Source: Streptomyces erythrochromogenes (GTDB lineage Bacteria > Actinomycetota > Actinomycetes > Streptomycetales > Streptomycetaceae). Taken from it: 64,000 nt of DNA. The stretch lies in contig NZ_CP108036.1 in NCBI RefSeq assembly GCF_036170895.1, forward strand, positions 8,095,501 to 8,159,500. Reading direction: 5' to 3'. Below, piece by piece: positions 47,853 through 56,416 of the stretch (positions within the stretch are counted from its first letter, which is position 1; each line of letters opens with the position of its first letter). The notes under the pieces were generated by a model that saw only the letters and a program-made list of their open reading frames with translations, was not told where the DNA came from and did not search any database. A program made the position numbers and the translations under genes.

Positions 47853-48656
47853 TCACCCGTCCGGCGGGGTCCGGCGCAGCAGCTCGTCGTGGACCAGCCG
47901 GCCCGCGAGCGCCCCGCCGAAGACGACGACTCCCACGCCGACGAGCCAGCTCTGGATGACGAGGACGGTGCCGAAGGGACCGTACGTGACGGCGCTGGAC
48001 GCGATCAGCGGGGAGAAGACGAAACGGGAGAAGACCCGCAGGCCCAGCAGCCCGAGCATGGTGGCCACGGCCCCGGGCAGGAGCGCGGTCCACGCGACCC
48101 GCCCGCCCAGCAGCAGCCGCTGCGACCACCAGAAGAACAGCGTGCCGATCGCCACCGTGACGACGCCGCGGGCGGAGGACTCCCGCCACGGCGGGGTGAT
48201 GGCCGACAGGTACAGGAAGCCGACCAGCGCGGCGAGCCACACCACGTGCCGCCACTTGGCCCACCAGCGGGTCGGCGGCAGGTCCCAGATCTTCTCGTAC
48301 CCGGCCTGCAGCATGGTGCCGAAGGACAGCCCGAACACGGCGAGCAGAGCGAGGCCGAAGGCCGTCGTGGTACGCCATGCCTGTCCCGGCAGAGCGAAGA
48401 GGTCGGCGATCTGAGCCCGGGCGGCCGGCGACACGCCGAGCCCGTCGCCCAGCCATTGGGCGAATTCCTCCCCGCCGGCCGTGTTCGCCGCGGACACGAC
48501 GACCAGCAGCGGTACCAGCGTCAGGAATCCGAGCGCGGCGAACCCCAGCGAACGCTGCCACAGCTCGGCCTCACGGACGCGCACCCAGCGGCGCCCGGCC
48601 CGGGCCCGGCGGTAGGTACTGCGTATGCGCCCGAAGGGCGACGGCCGGCTCGGCAC
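47853..48656 (-). CDS. YihY/BrkB-family membrane protein
   Basis: About 267 residues with six hydrophobic segments. Characteristic segments include RSLGFAALGFLTLVPLLVVV, EKIWDLPPTRWWAKWRHVVW and YGPFGTVLVIQSWLVGVGVV. The function of the family is unknown; it is not RNase BN despite older labels. GTG 48656 is the most plausible start because the known N-terminal region begins shortly after; the frame is open well upstream. Terminator-like sequence lies between its 5' end and the CsbD gene. Confidence 0.85.
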   Translation of the reverse strand: MPSRPSPFGRIRSTYRRARAGRRWVRVREAELWQRSLGFAALGFLTLVPLLVVVSAANTAGGEEFAQWLGDGLGVSPAARAQIADLFALPGQAWRTTTAFGLALLAVFGLSFGTMLQAGYEKIWDLPPTRWWAKWRHVVWLAALVGFLYLSAITPPWRESSARGVVTVAIGTLFFWWSQRLLLGGRVAWTALLPGAVATMLGLLGLRVFSRFVFSPLIASSAVTYGPFGTVLVIQSWLVGVGVVVFGGALAGRLVHDELLRRTPPDG

Positions 48657-48778
48657 GGCAACCCCGTCATGTCGAGCGGGCGGGTTCGGGCGAGGGCGAT
48701 GTGGCGAGCATGGCCGCTCCAGCTGTTGCTCCCACGCTAGGACTCCGGTGCCCCGGAATCCACCGTCGGGGTGACAGG

Positions 48779-48820
48779 GGAGGGGGCCGGGCCCGTCGGG
48801 ACGACGGCCCGGCCCCCTCC
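48779..48820 (-). terminator. Hairpin terminator after the CsbD gene
   Basis: A 15-bp perfect stem (48779-48793 with 48806-48820) around a 12-base loop, just downstream of the CsbD stop. Confidence 0.8.
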
Positions 48821-48847
48821 TCGGTCTGTCGTGCGGAGGTGCGCCGG

Positions 48848-49027
48848 TCAGGACTTGCGCATGCCCTTCTTGGTCCTGTCCGCGGCCTCCGAGGCCATCT
48901 CCTCCGCCTTGCCGGTCATCCGCTCGGCGCTGCCTTCCGCCTGCATGCGCTTGTCGTCCATCGCGTCGCCCGCGGTCTCCTTGAGCTTGCCCTTGATCTG
49001 CTTGGTCTTGCCCTTTGCCTTGCTCAT
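48848..49027 (-). CDS. CsbD-family stress protein
   Basis: A 59-residue, highly charged protein reading MSKAKGKTKQIKGKLKETAG, then DDKRMQAEGSAERMTGKAEE and ending in KGMRKS. This is the CsbD pattern of small helical proteins induced in general stress (sigma-B regulon in Bacillus). AAGGAG precedes the ATG by 9 bases. Its role in the cell is unknown. A terminator follows. Confidence 0.87.
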   Translation of the reverse strand: MSKAKGKTKQIKGKLKETAGDAMDDKRMQAEGSAERMTGKAEEMASEAADRTKKGMRKS

Positions 49028-49123
49028 GACGAGGTGCTCCTTGAGTGAAGGGGGAATGCACTGCCCACCATGCGTCCGCAGGGAGTGCCCCGCAACGCGC
49101 GGTGGACCGTCCGGCTCGCCGTC

Positions 49124-49303
49124 CTAGTCGGGCGGCTCGGCGGCCGCCGGCCGCTCGCTGGGAGACGGCTGGGCGGGAGCGGGACGCGGCTCGCCCGGCC
49201 GAGGGCCGCGTTGCGCGTGCGCGGGGTCCCGGGGAGTCGGGTCGGGCTTCCGGGGCGTCGGCCCGGAGCCTTCGGATTCTGTTTCGGACGCCTTCCGGTC
49301 CAT
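49124..49303 (-). CDS. Small Pro/Glu-rich protein
   Basis: A 59-residue ORF beginning MDRKASETESEGSGPTPRKP and rich in Pro, Arg and Glu, so probably disordered. GAGGTGA lies 7 bases before the ATG, which is the main evidence. No family recognised. It precedes the CsbD gene on the same strand. Confidence 0.5.
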   Translation of the reverse strand: MDRKASETESEGSGPTPRKPDPTPRDPAHAQRGPRPGEPRPAPAQPSPSERPAAAEPPD

Positions 49304-49510
49304 ACGGTTCACCTCGGTCTCTTTCGCCCTCGAGGGTGGTCGTGCGCCGTACGCGCGCTTCTGCGTCTGCCCGGCCGGACGCGTTCCAATCAGTCGCGGC
49401 GGATCGGGAGGGGCACGGATACGCGCGGTTTTCGAGGGCAGACGGCGTCTGAAGCGCCACGGCGGTTCCGACCGTTCCGCCGACATTTCCAACGCGAGAA
49501 TGAGGTACTC

Positions 49511-49666
49511 ATGATTGCCGTCGGGTTGATCCTCCTGCTCATCGGATTCCTGACCGGGGTCTCCTTCCTGTGGACCCTCGGGGTCATCCTGCTCGTGGTG
49601 GGCGCGGCGCTGTGGATCCTGGGCTCGGTCGGGCACGCGGTCGGCGGCCGACGCCATTATTGGTAG
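49511..49666 (+). CDS. DUF6131-type small membrane protein
   Basis: A 51-residue protein with two hydrophobic helices (LILLLIGFLTGVSFLW and LGVILLVVGAALWILGSVG) and the C-terminus GGRRHYW, characteristic of this small actinobacterial family. GAGGT lies 7 bases upstream of the ATG. Function unknown. Confidence 0.8.
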   Translation: MIAVGLILLLIGFLTGVSFLWTLGVILLVVGAALWILGSVGHAVGGRRHYW

Positions 49667-49816
49667 ACCACGAGGTGGCCGAATCGGGCCTGTCCGGTCG
49701 ATCATGACCGGGCAGGCCTCGGTACGTTGGGCCGCATGACCTTCCGCCGAGCACGGCACCGACGCGGTGATGGCGAAGATCGTCTTCGCCACAGCGCCGG
49801 CTCTGCGCGACACCGG

Positions 49817-49939
49817 CTACCGGCTGTCCCTCGCCAGGTTGTAGACCAGGATGAGGATCGCCGCCGCCATCACGGCCAGGTGGACCCAGACCGGGGCGTC
49901 CACGACACTCGCACTCGCAGTCGTACTCACAGTCGTCAT
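49817..49939 (-). CDS. Small single-helix membrane protein
   Basis: A 40-residue ORF with a Ser/Thr-rich start (MTTVSTTASASVVDAP) and one hydrophobic segment (VHLAVMAAAILILVYNLA), ending ARDSR. Plausible as a small membrane protein but without a family match; no strong ribosome site. Confidence 0.45.
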   Translation of the reverse strand: MTTVSTTASASVVDAPVWVHLAVMAAAILILVYNLARDSR

Positions 49940-50012
49940 GTCCCGCGCCTGCCCGCGCTGCGCCGGACAACGCCTTGCGGGCGACGAATTCGGGCGGGCC
50001 CGGTCGTCACCT

Positions 50013-51038
50013 TCAGGGGATGCGCGTGCCGTCGAGGGGCAGCGCGGCGCCGACCTCGTACACGGCGGCGAAGGGCGTGCGGTGCAACTCGTCGGAGGTG
50101 AGGAGGGACCCGCCCCCTTCGACGAGACCGCCGGCGACTTCGCGGGCGAGCTCGCCGACCAGGCGGGCGTGGACGACGGCGGGGTCGGGCACGTACAGGT
50201 AGCGGCCGATCGGCCGCACGTCCGGCGCCGACAGGTTGCGGCGCTCCATGAGCGACGCACCGGAGGGCAGCACGGTGGCCCTGCGCACCGGGACGGGCGA
50301 GGGCGTCCGCTGCACGTCAAGGCCGAACCACACCACCGCTTCCTGGATCCGTCCCTCATGGGAGATCCACTCCACCTCGTCGGCCCCTGCGAGGCCGGTC
50401 GGCGGGACCTGGCCCGGAAGATCCGGCGCGAGCCTGACCCAGCCGTAACCGGTCGTCCGCACCCGGTCCAACGCCCAGGACAGCGGCGGATCGTAGGTTT
50501 CGGCATCCGGTACCCCGTCCGGCCCGTCCCGCCGCATCAGGTCGATGAACACGGCTTCGCCCCGGCTGTCGAACTCCGTGACGTCCTCGCAGGTCGGGTA
50601 GAGGTTCGCGTCGTGCATTCCCGGCAGGTTCGCCCTGGCGATCTCGACGGTCAGCGGGTCCGCGTCGACGGCGTCGGTGTGGTGCGACCAGCCCAGTACG
50701 AGGGCGTCGGCGCCGCTGCCGAGGCACATCGCGTCGATCAGCACGACGCCGACCTCGTGCAGGACGCGGTCCAGCTTGTACTCGGACACGGCGAGGTGGG
50801 ACGACAGCTCGACGCTGTCGGGGGTGAAGTACAGGCGGGCCGCGTACTCCCCGTACTTCGCCGCGGCCCGCCGACGCAACCGGACCTGCTCCCGGGCGGC
50901 GGACACCAGTGCGGCAGGATGTTCGCGCAGCAGGCCGGCCACCGTCGCGGCCTCCCCGACCGGGTCGTCGGCCTGCAGGGCGGCCAGCACCTGCTGGCCT
51001 TCATCGGCCAGCAGGGCCCGGAGCGTCTCAAGATCCAT
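50013..51038 (-). CDS. Class I methyltransferase-like protein with THUMP-like C-terminus
   Basis: A 341-residue protein matching actinobacterial proteins with a SAM-methyltransferase core and THUMP-like C-terminal domain. N-terminal segment: EQVRLRRRAAAKYGEYAARL YFT. Core: VLIDAMCLGSGADALVLGWS, then AVDADPLTVEIARAN and EAVFIDLMRRDG. C-terminus: RPIGRYLYVPDPAVVHARLV. The SAM loop has Ala-Met-Cys-Leu-Gly-Ser where relatives have Asp-Leu-Gly-Cys-Gly, so activity is uncertain. The RNA or other substrate is unknown. ATG 51038 is the natural start of the N-terminal helix. Confidence 0.8.
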   Translation of the reverse strand: MDLETLRALLADEGQQVLAALQADDPVGEAATVAGLLREHPAALVSAAREQVRLRRRAAAKYGEYAARLYFTPDSVELSSHLAVSEYKLDRVLHEVGVVLIDAMCLGSGADALVLGWSHHTDAVDADPLTVEIARANLPGMHDANLYPTCEDVTEFDSRGEAVFIDLMRRDGPDGVPDAETYDPPLSWALDRVRTTGYGWVRLAPDLPGQVPPTGLAGADEVEWISHEGRIQEAVVWFGLDVQRTPSPVPVRRATVLPSGASLMERRNLSAPDVRPIGRYLYVPDPAVVHARLVGELAREVAGGLVEGGGSLLTSDELHRTPFAAVYEVGAALPLDGTRIP

Positions 51039-51059
51039 CCGGTCATTCAAGCAGGCCAA

Positions 51060-51097
51060 GAGGGGGTGGGCGCGGCCGCGGCCGCGCCCACCCCCTC
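51060..51097 (-). terminator. Perfect 38-bp palindrome, terminator of the secreted-protein gene
   Basis: A continuous 19-base arm (51060-51078, GAGGGGGTGGGCGCGGCCG) is followed directly by its exact complement. It begins 28 bases after the stop at 51125 and lies just upstream of the next start on the same strand. Confidence 0.75.
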
Positions 51098-51124
51098 GCG
51101 GTGGCAAGATCCGAAAGAGACGGC

Positions 51125-51559
51125 CTAGAAGGCCGCGCGGCAGTTCACGAGCTTCGTGGTGCCCACCTTGCGGTCGCAGGCGTACGCCTTCACGTCCTTC
51201 TTGTTCTTGAAGGTCCAGCTCTTCGAGCCGTTGACCACCGCCACCTTGTTCTTCACCGGCACCCAGGCACCGCCCACCCAGTCCTGGTAGGACAGGGCGA
51301 GCACGGCCTCGTACCCGTCGCCCGCCACCTTGTCCTTGGCGTAGGCGCCCTGGAACGACCCGGCGTAGAGCTTCTCCTGCGAACCGGGGATCGAGCCCGC
51401 CACGTGGTACTCGTACGTGCCGCCGACCTCGGCCTTACCGCTGGTGGAGGTCTTGTTGAAGCCGATGGTGGCGGCGCTGGCCGTGCCGGCCAGCCCGACG
51501 ACGAGGGCGGAGGCAAGGGCTGAGGCTCCGAAGAGCGCGCGCTTCACGACGATGGTCAT
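51125..51559 (-). CDS. Secreted protein of unknown function
   Basis: A 144-residue exported protein. The signal peptide has a basic start (MTIVVKR), a hydrophobic core and a cleavage site near TASAAT. The mature 115 residues are Lys/Gly/Tyr-rich with beta-strand-like patterns (GGTYEYHVAGSIPG, GSKSWTFKNKKDVKAYA) and two cysteines near the end that may form a disulfide. No family recognised. GGGAGA precedes the ATG. It has its own strong terminator. Confidence 0.8.
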   Translation of the reverse strand: MTIVVKRALFGASALASALVVGLAGTASAATIGFNKTSTSGKAEVGGTYEYHVAGSIPGSQEKLYAGSFQGAYAKDKVAGDGYEAVLALSYQDWVGGAWVPVKNKVAVVNGSKSWTFKNKKDVKAYACDRKVGTTKLVNCRAAF

Positions 51560-51821
51560 GGCTGTGTCTCCCTTTCCGGGGGATGCAGAGGATCGATTGA
51601 GGTGCCGCCGCCGTGTGTTCCTGCGGCCCGGCGAGACAGAAAACTAGGCTGGTTGCGGGCCGCCGCGCGGCACGCACCGGGATGATCCGGATCTCCACCC
51701 GGTGCGGGTGGCGGCCGCCGGGCCTGCAACTCCCGCGGTAGCAGGGGCATGCGGACGCGGTAGAGCCCGTCGTGCCCGGGGCCCATGGCCCAGGCCGGGC
51801 CACGACCCGTAGGCTGCGCCG

Positions 51822-53198
51822 ATGCACGCTGGATTGGGGTTGCGCGACAGGCTCGCGGAAGGCCACAGACATCGGTTCCCGTTCCCGTTCCCGTTTCCGG
51901 TCCGGTACCGGTCCCTGGCCATCGACTCGGCGCTCGCGCTGGGCTATGCCGGCGCGGGACTTCTGCTGGGCCGGGAGCAACCGCCGGTGGGATGGCAGCC
52001 GTTGGACGAGCTGGGCGCGGTCCTGACCGTTCTGGTGGGTCTGGTGCTGCTCGCCCGTCGGATCGCGCCCGTCGCGGCATTCGCCGCCAGCAGCGCGCTG
52101 TGGGTCGTGTTCATCACCTGCGGGTACTGGCCCGTGGTCAATTCGATGCCACCGCTCCTGGGCCTGTACACGGTGGCGGCGACCCGCACCCTGCGTACGT
52201 CCGTCGCGTGCGCGGCGGTCGTGACCGGTACCTGGGTGTACGCCGGGCTGGCCAACGCGGAGAACAGCTCCATGCCCACCGTCCTCGCCCAGGCCGTCCT
52301 GTTCCCGGCGGTGGTGTTCGTCGTCGGTCGCGGCTCGGGCCGACTCGCCGAACGCAACCGGCAGTTCGCCGAGCTCACCTTCCAACTGCGCCGGCAGCAG
52401 GAGGAGAACGCCCGCCGGGCCCTCACCGAGGAACGGGTACGCATAGCGCGCGAACTCCACGACGTGGTCGCGCACCACATGTCCGTGATCTCGTTGCAGG
52501 CCGGGATGGCCTCGTACGTGTTCCCCACCGACCCGGCGTCCAGCCGGCAGGCCCTCGACACCATCGCCGGCACCAGCAGGGAAGCGCTGGAGGAGATGCG
52601 CCGCATGCTCTTCCTGCTGCGTGTCGGCCAGGAGGACCAGTCGGAAGGGCGGGCGGATCCGGACGACCCCGGAGCGTTGGAGCCCGGGGGCGGCGCCTAT
52701 GCCCCCGCCCCCGGGCTGGACCTGCTCGACAGACTCCTCGACCGGGTGCGGGGCGCGGGGGTCCAGGTCACCATGGAGGTCGTCGGTTCCCCCGTGCGCC
52801 TCCCGCAGGGCATGGCACTCTGCGTCTACCGGGTGATCCAGGAGGCACTGACCAACGTGCTCAAGCACGCGGGGCCCACCAGCGCCGCCGTCATCATCCG
52901 CTACGAGAGCCGCACCGTCGTCGTGACCGTCACCGACGAGGGAAGCGCCGACGAGGGTAGCGCCGACGAAGGAAGCGGCGACGAAGGAAGCGGCGCGTTC
53001 CGGCCAAAAACCGTGATCACAGCTGGTCACGGCTTGATCGGGATGCGGGAACGCGCGAAGATCTACGGCGGGTCGGTCACCGCCGGCCGCCGCGCCCCCG
53101 GTGGATTCGAGGTGCGACTCGTCCTTCCGGCACCCACCGCCGGTGACCGGCCGGACGGTCGCCCGGCCCCGGGTTCCGGGGACGCCCGTTCCCGATGA
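51822..53198 (+). CDS. Two-component sensor histidine kinase (HisKA_3 type)
   Basis: A 458-residue membrane kinase. The N-terminus has Phe-Pro dipeptide repeats (HRFPFPFPFPV), then about five membrane helices to residue 170. A coiled-coil follows (RLAERNRQFAELTFQLRRQQ), then the dimerisation/phosphoacceptor helix RIARELHDVVAHHMSV with its His, and the ATPase with ALTNVLKHAG and HGLIGMRERA. A four-fold Asp-Glu-Gly-Ser repeat is inserted in the ATPase between those boxes. A TAGGCT box ends 6 bases before the ATG (leaderless). It phosphorylates the response regulator encoded next. Confidence 0.93.
   Translation: MHAGLGLRDRLAEGHRHRFPFPFPFPVRYRSLAIDSALALGYAGAGLLLGREQPPVGWQPLDELGAVLTVLVGLVLLARRIAPVAAFAASSALWVVFITCGYWPVVNSMPPLLGLYTVAATRTLRTSVACAAVVTGTWVYAGLANAENSSMPTVLAQAVLFPAVVFVVGRGSGRLAERNRQFAELTFQLRRQQEENARRALTEERVRIARELHDVVAHHMSVISLQAGMASYVFPTDPASSRQALDTIAGTSREALEEMRRMLFLLRVGQEDQSEGRADPDDPGALEPGGGAYAPAPGLDLLDRLLDRVRGAGVQVTMEVVGSPVRLPQGMALCVYRVIQEALTNVLKHAGPTSAAVIIRYESRTVVVTVTDEGSADEGSADEGSGDEGSGAFRPKTVITAGHGLIGMRERAKIYGGSVTAGRRAPGGFEVRLVLPAPTAGDRPDGRPAPGSGDARSR
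52935..52994 (+). repeat. Four 15-base tandem repeats in the histidine kinase gene
   Basis: Four copies of a GACGAGGGAAGCGCC-like unit encode Asp-Glu-Gly-Ser-Ala/Gly four times, in frame, inside the ATPase domain at the lid region. The last two copies are identical. Confidence 0.9.
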
Positions 53199-53208
53199 GG
53201 ATTTCCCG

Positions 53209-53892
53209 ATGCCCACGGTACTGGTGGTCGACGATCAGGTACTGATCCGCGCCGGACTCGTCTCCCTGCTCAACGCCGCGCCCGGCCTGACCGTGGTCGG
53301 CGAGGCGTGCGACGGGGACGAAGCCGTCCGACTGGCCGAGACCACCGCACCCGACGTCATCCTCATGGACCTGCGGATGCCGGGTACCGACGGCATCACC
53401 GCGATGGAACACATCCTCGGCAGGGCCGCGGCGGGTGACAGTGCTCCGAGGATCCTCGTCCTGACCACCTTCGACCTGGACGAATACGTCTACAACGCCC
53501 TGCGCGCGGGCGCCTGCGGGTTCCTCCTCAAGGAGACGCCCCCGGAGCGGCTGGTCGCCGCCATCCACACCGTAGCCTCGGGCGACATGCTCTTCGCGCC
53601 GACCGTCACCAGGCGCCTGATCGAGGCGTACCACCCGGGACCGGCGTCGCCGAGGACGATCGCCCCGGAATGGGACACCGTCACCAGCCGTGAACGCGAC
53701 GTGCTGCGGCTCGTGGCCACGGGAGCGACCAACACGGACGTCGCCCAGCAGCTCTTCATCAGCGAAGCCACCGTGAAGACCCACCTCAACCGCGCGATGG
53801 CCAAGCTCGGCCTCTCCAGCCGTGCCCAGGTCGTCGTCTTCGCGTACGAGACCGCCCTCGTGACCCCGGGCGGCCCGACCGCGCTGCCCTGA
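53209..53892 (+). CDS. LuxR-family response regulator (NarL type)
   Basis: A 227-residue regulator. The receiver domain begins VLVVDDQVLIRAGLVSLLNA and has the phospho-acceptor Asp in VILMDLRMPGTDG near residue 54, and a Lys in FLLKETPPERL. The C-terminal helix-turn-helix is TSRERDVLRLVATGATNTDV followed by ISEATVKTHLNRAMAKLGL. ATG 53209 has GAGGA 7 bases upstream and lies 10 bases after the kinase stop, so they form one operon. The downstream MFS exporter is on the opposite strand; target genes are unknown. Confidence 0.95.
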   Translation: MPTVLVVDDQVLIRAGLVSLLNAAPGLTVVGEACDGDEAVRLAETTAPDVILMDLRMPGTDGITAMEHILGRAAAGDSAPRILVLTTFDLDEYVYNALRAGACGFLLKETPPERLVAAIHTVASGDMLFAPTVTRRLIEAYHPGPASPRTIAPEWDTVTSRERDVLRLVATGATNTDVAQQLFISEATVKTHLNRAMAKLGLSSRAQVVVFAYETALVTPGGPTALP

Positions 53893-53924
53893 CCGAGCCC
53901 GGCCCTGACAGCCCGGCCCCTGAC

Positions 53925-53946
53925 GGCGGCCCGGCTCAGGGCCGCC
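53925..53946. terminator. Hairpin between convergent genes
   Basis: GGCGGCCC (53925-53932) and GGGCCGCC (53939-53946) around a 6-base loop, overlapping the stop of the MFS gene. It can serve both directions. Confidence 0.6.
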
Positions 53947-55378
53947 GGTCCTCCTCGTGGCGCGGTCGCGGTCCGTCACCGACCCGCATCGACAGCGGTG
54001 GCACCTTGCCCAGTGCCACGAGCCGGTGGCGTACGACCATGACGACCGCCGCCGCCGCGACGACGACCACCCCGCCCAGGCGCAGGATCGCGTCGTAGGC
54101 CTCCTCGGGCGGCCGCTGCGGGGTCATGGCCGAGATCGCCGCAGCCGCCCCCGCCAGGGCAATCGCGCCCAGCGTGACCAGGAACGTCAGCAGGACGCCC
54201 GACGCCTCGCCCGCCCTGGCCGGTGCGACGACCTGCTGCGTCGCCACGCTGGAGTAGGTCCAGCCCAGCCCCAGGCCCAGGCCGCACCACGCGAACACCG
54301 GCACGTAAAGCCACCACGCGCCGACCCCGGCCAGCGCGTACATTCCCGTCCCCGCTACGGCCCCCGCCAGTGCCATCACCGCGGTCGCCCGCATGTGCCG
54401 GCCCAGCCGCACACCGAGCGGCCCGCTGAGCGCCACCAGCAGGGCCGGGGCCAGGAACACCGTGCCCGCCACGAGCGGCGAGAGCCCGCGTACGCCCTGG
54501 AGGTAGAGCGTGGCGAGGAAGACGGTGACGCCGTAGCCCATGTTCGTGAGCGATCCCATCGCCGTGACCAGCACGTACGGGATGTTGCGGAACAGCCGCA
54601 GATCGACCAGCGGGTGCCGGGCGCGCCGCTCCCGTACGACGAACAGCCCGCCGGCCGCCACGGCCACGGCGAAGAAGGCGAGGGTGCGGGCGCTCTCCCA
54701 GCCCCAGGCGTCACCGCGCTCCACGGCCAGCGTCAGGGCCGCCAGCGAGCACACGATCAGGGCGCAGCCGAGGAGGTCGAGCTGGCGCGGCGCCGACGCG
54801 TCGCGCGAGTCCGGTACGCAGACGAGGGCGATCAGCAGCGAGAGCGCGCTCAGCGGCGCCATCAGCCAGAAGATCCATCGCCAGCCGGGACCCTCGGTGA
54901 GGCCCCCACCCACGAAGGGCCCGAGCGCGGTCCCTATGTTGGCGACTCCGAACACCGCGCCCAGGGCCTTGGCCCGGGTCTCCTCCGGAAAGGTGTTGGT
55001 GATCACGGCCACGGACACGGGGAAGACGAAGGCCGCGCCCACCCCCTGCGCGACCCGGGCCGCCACCAGCGGCCCGAGGCCGGGAGCCAGCGCGCAGCCG
55101 ACGGAACCGGCCGCGAACAGGGCCGTCCCGGCCAGCAGAGTGCCGCGCCGGCCGAAGACGTCCCCCACCCGGCCGCCGACGATGAAGAAGCAGCCGATGG
55201 CGAGCATGTACGCGGACAGGGTCCACTGCGCGGCCGAGACCGTGATGCCGAGCTCCGCCGAGATGCCGGGAATGGCGAGGTTGAGCGCGAAGAAGTCGAG
55301 CTGGATGCAGAACAGGGCGAGGGCGACCGCGACGAAGGCCCCCTTCCTCCGCGCGGTCGGCGAAGACTCAGCGCGCAT
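53936..55378 (-). CDS. MFS drug-efflux-type transporter (14-helix DHA2 type)
   Basis: A 480-residue membrane protein with about 14 helices. MFS motifs are visible: IVGGRVGDVFGRRGTLLAG (motif A) and GVANIGTALGPFVGGGL (motif C, typical of antiporters). The N-terminal helix has the FCIQLDFFALNLAIPGISAEL start of the EmrB/QacA group. ATG 55378 gives MRAESSPTARRKG; the frame is open upstream without support. The substrate is unknown. No regulator is adjacent on its 5' side. Confidence 0.92.
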   Translation of the reverse strand: MRAESSPTARRKGAFVAVALALFCIQLDFFALNLAIPGISAELGITVSAAQWTLSAYMLAIGCFFIVGGRVGDVFGRRGTLLAGTALFAAGSVGCALAPGLGPLVAARVAQGVGAAFVFPVSVAVITNTFPEETRAKALGAVFGVANIGTALGPFVGGGLTEGPGWRWIFWLMAPLSALSLLIALVCVPDSRDASAPRQLDLLGCALIVCSLAALTLAVERGDAWGWESARTLAFFAVAVAAGGLFVVRERRARHPLVDLRLFRNIPYVLVTAMGSLTNMGYGVTVFLATLYLQGVRGLSPLVAGTVFLAPALLVALSGPLGVRLGRHMRATAVMALAGAVAGTGMYALAGVGAWWLYVPVFAWCGLGLGLGWTYSSVATQQVVAPARAGEASGVLLTFLVTLGAIALAGAAAAISAMTPQRPPEEAYDAILRLGGVVVVAAAAVVMVVRHRLVALGKVPPLSMRVGDGPRPRHEEDRRP

Positions 55379-55806
55379 GAGGGCGTTCCTCTCGGCCGAC
55401 GCGGTCGCGGCGGCACGGCCGACGGCCGCACGCGCGCCCTCGTCCCATTGTGGAGGCGCCCGCGACGGTCCGCAGTTCCACGCGGCGCGCCGCGTCGCGC
55501 GTGATCGCGGTTTCCCGGGTTCGGCGGCCCGCCGGCGCTCGGAGGTTGCGGTGCGGTGCGATGCGACACGCATGCGGTCAGCGTGCTCCCGGCACAGAGA
55601 GGCGGTTTCCATGCCCGGACGGATGGACCTGGCGTGCACCACGGCCGGCGGTGCCGTCGGCGCCACCGCTGCGAGGTGCCTAAAGATTCGCTCAAACGTC
55701 GTCCCAACTCACTCGGAATTGTGATCAGTTGATGTCAAGATCGGTCCTTCGCGTCCGGAACGCGCCGTCGTTGCGCGCCATTGCTCGGGGAGAGGACGTA
55801 CATCGC

Positions 55807-56373
55807 ATGTCTGCCGGTCCGTCGCCGTTCGTACCGCCCGCACAGTCCAGCCAGCCTGCTCCGCCCGCGAGGGGCAACCGACTGGCCGGCGCCGTGCTGA
55901 CCGTCGCCACGGTCCTGGTGGGCCTGATGGCCGGGCTGTTCTTCGCGTTCGACGTCTCCGTGATGCCCGGGCTCGCGGCGGGGGACGAGCAGACGTACGT
56001 CACGGCGATGCGTGCCTTCAACAAGGCCATCGACGGCAACCCGCTCTTCGGGATGGTGTTCCTGCTGGCGCTGGTGGCCGCCGTGCTGTCGGCGGTCCTG
56101 GAGTTCCGCGGCGGGCGGCGGGCGGCCGCCCTGTGGGTGGGCGCGGCCGCCGCGGCCTACCTCGTCGTCCTGCTGGTCACCTTCACCGTGAACATCCCCC
56201 TCAACAACGAGCTCGCGGACGCCGGCGACGTCGCCGGGATGAAGGACTTCGAGATCGTCGAGCGGTTCAGGACGACCTGGGTGACCACCAACATCATCCG
56301 CACGCTGCTGTGCACCACCGCCCTGGCCGCCCTCGCCCGCGCCCTGCTCCTCCACGGCCGCACCACCCGCTGA
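55807..56373 (+). CDS. DUF1772 (anthrone-oxygenase-like) membrane protein
   Basis: A 188-residue protein with four membrane helices. Family hallmarks are GLFFAFDVSVMPGL in the first helix, NIPLNNELADAGD in the middle and RFRTTWVTTNIIRTLL at the end. The family includes anthrone oxygenases and many proteins of unknown role. ATG 55807 is preferred; an in-frame ATG at 55729 would add 26 residues. It lies tail-to-tail with a paralogue 43 bases away. Confidence 0.87.
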   Translation: MSAGPSPFVPPAQSSQPAPPARGNRLAGAVLTVATVLVGLMAGLFFAFDVSVMPGLAAGDEQTYVTAMRAFNKAIDGNPLFGMVFLLALVAAVLSAVLEFRGGRRAAALWVGAAAAAYLVVLLVTFTVNIPLNNELADAGDVAGMKDFEIVERFRTTWVTTNIIRTLLCTTALAALARALLLHGRTTR

Positions 56374-56416
56374 ACGCCCGCCCGGCCCGGCCGGCCCCGG
56401 CACCCTCCCCGGCGCG

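Noticed and set aside
49727..50101. Plus-strand ORF beginning near 49735 and the antisense ORF 49851-51128
   Set aside because: Overlaps better-supported minus-strand genes and shows only Arg/His-rich shadow sequence. A short plus frame ending at 49845 might be a gene remnant but cannot be assigned.
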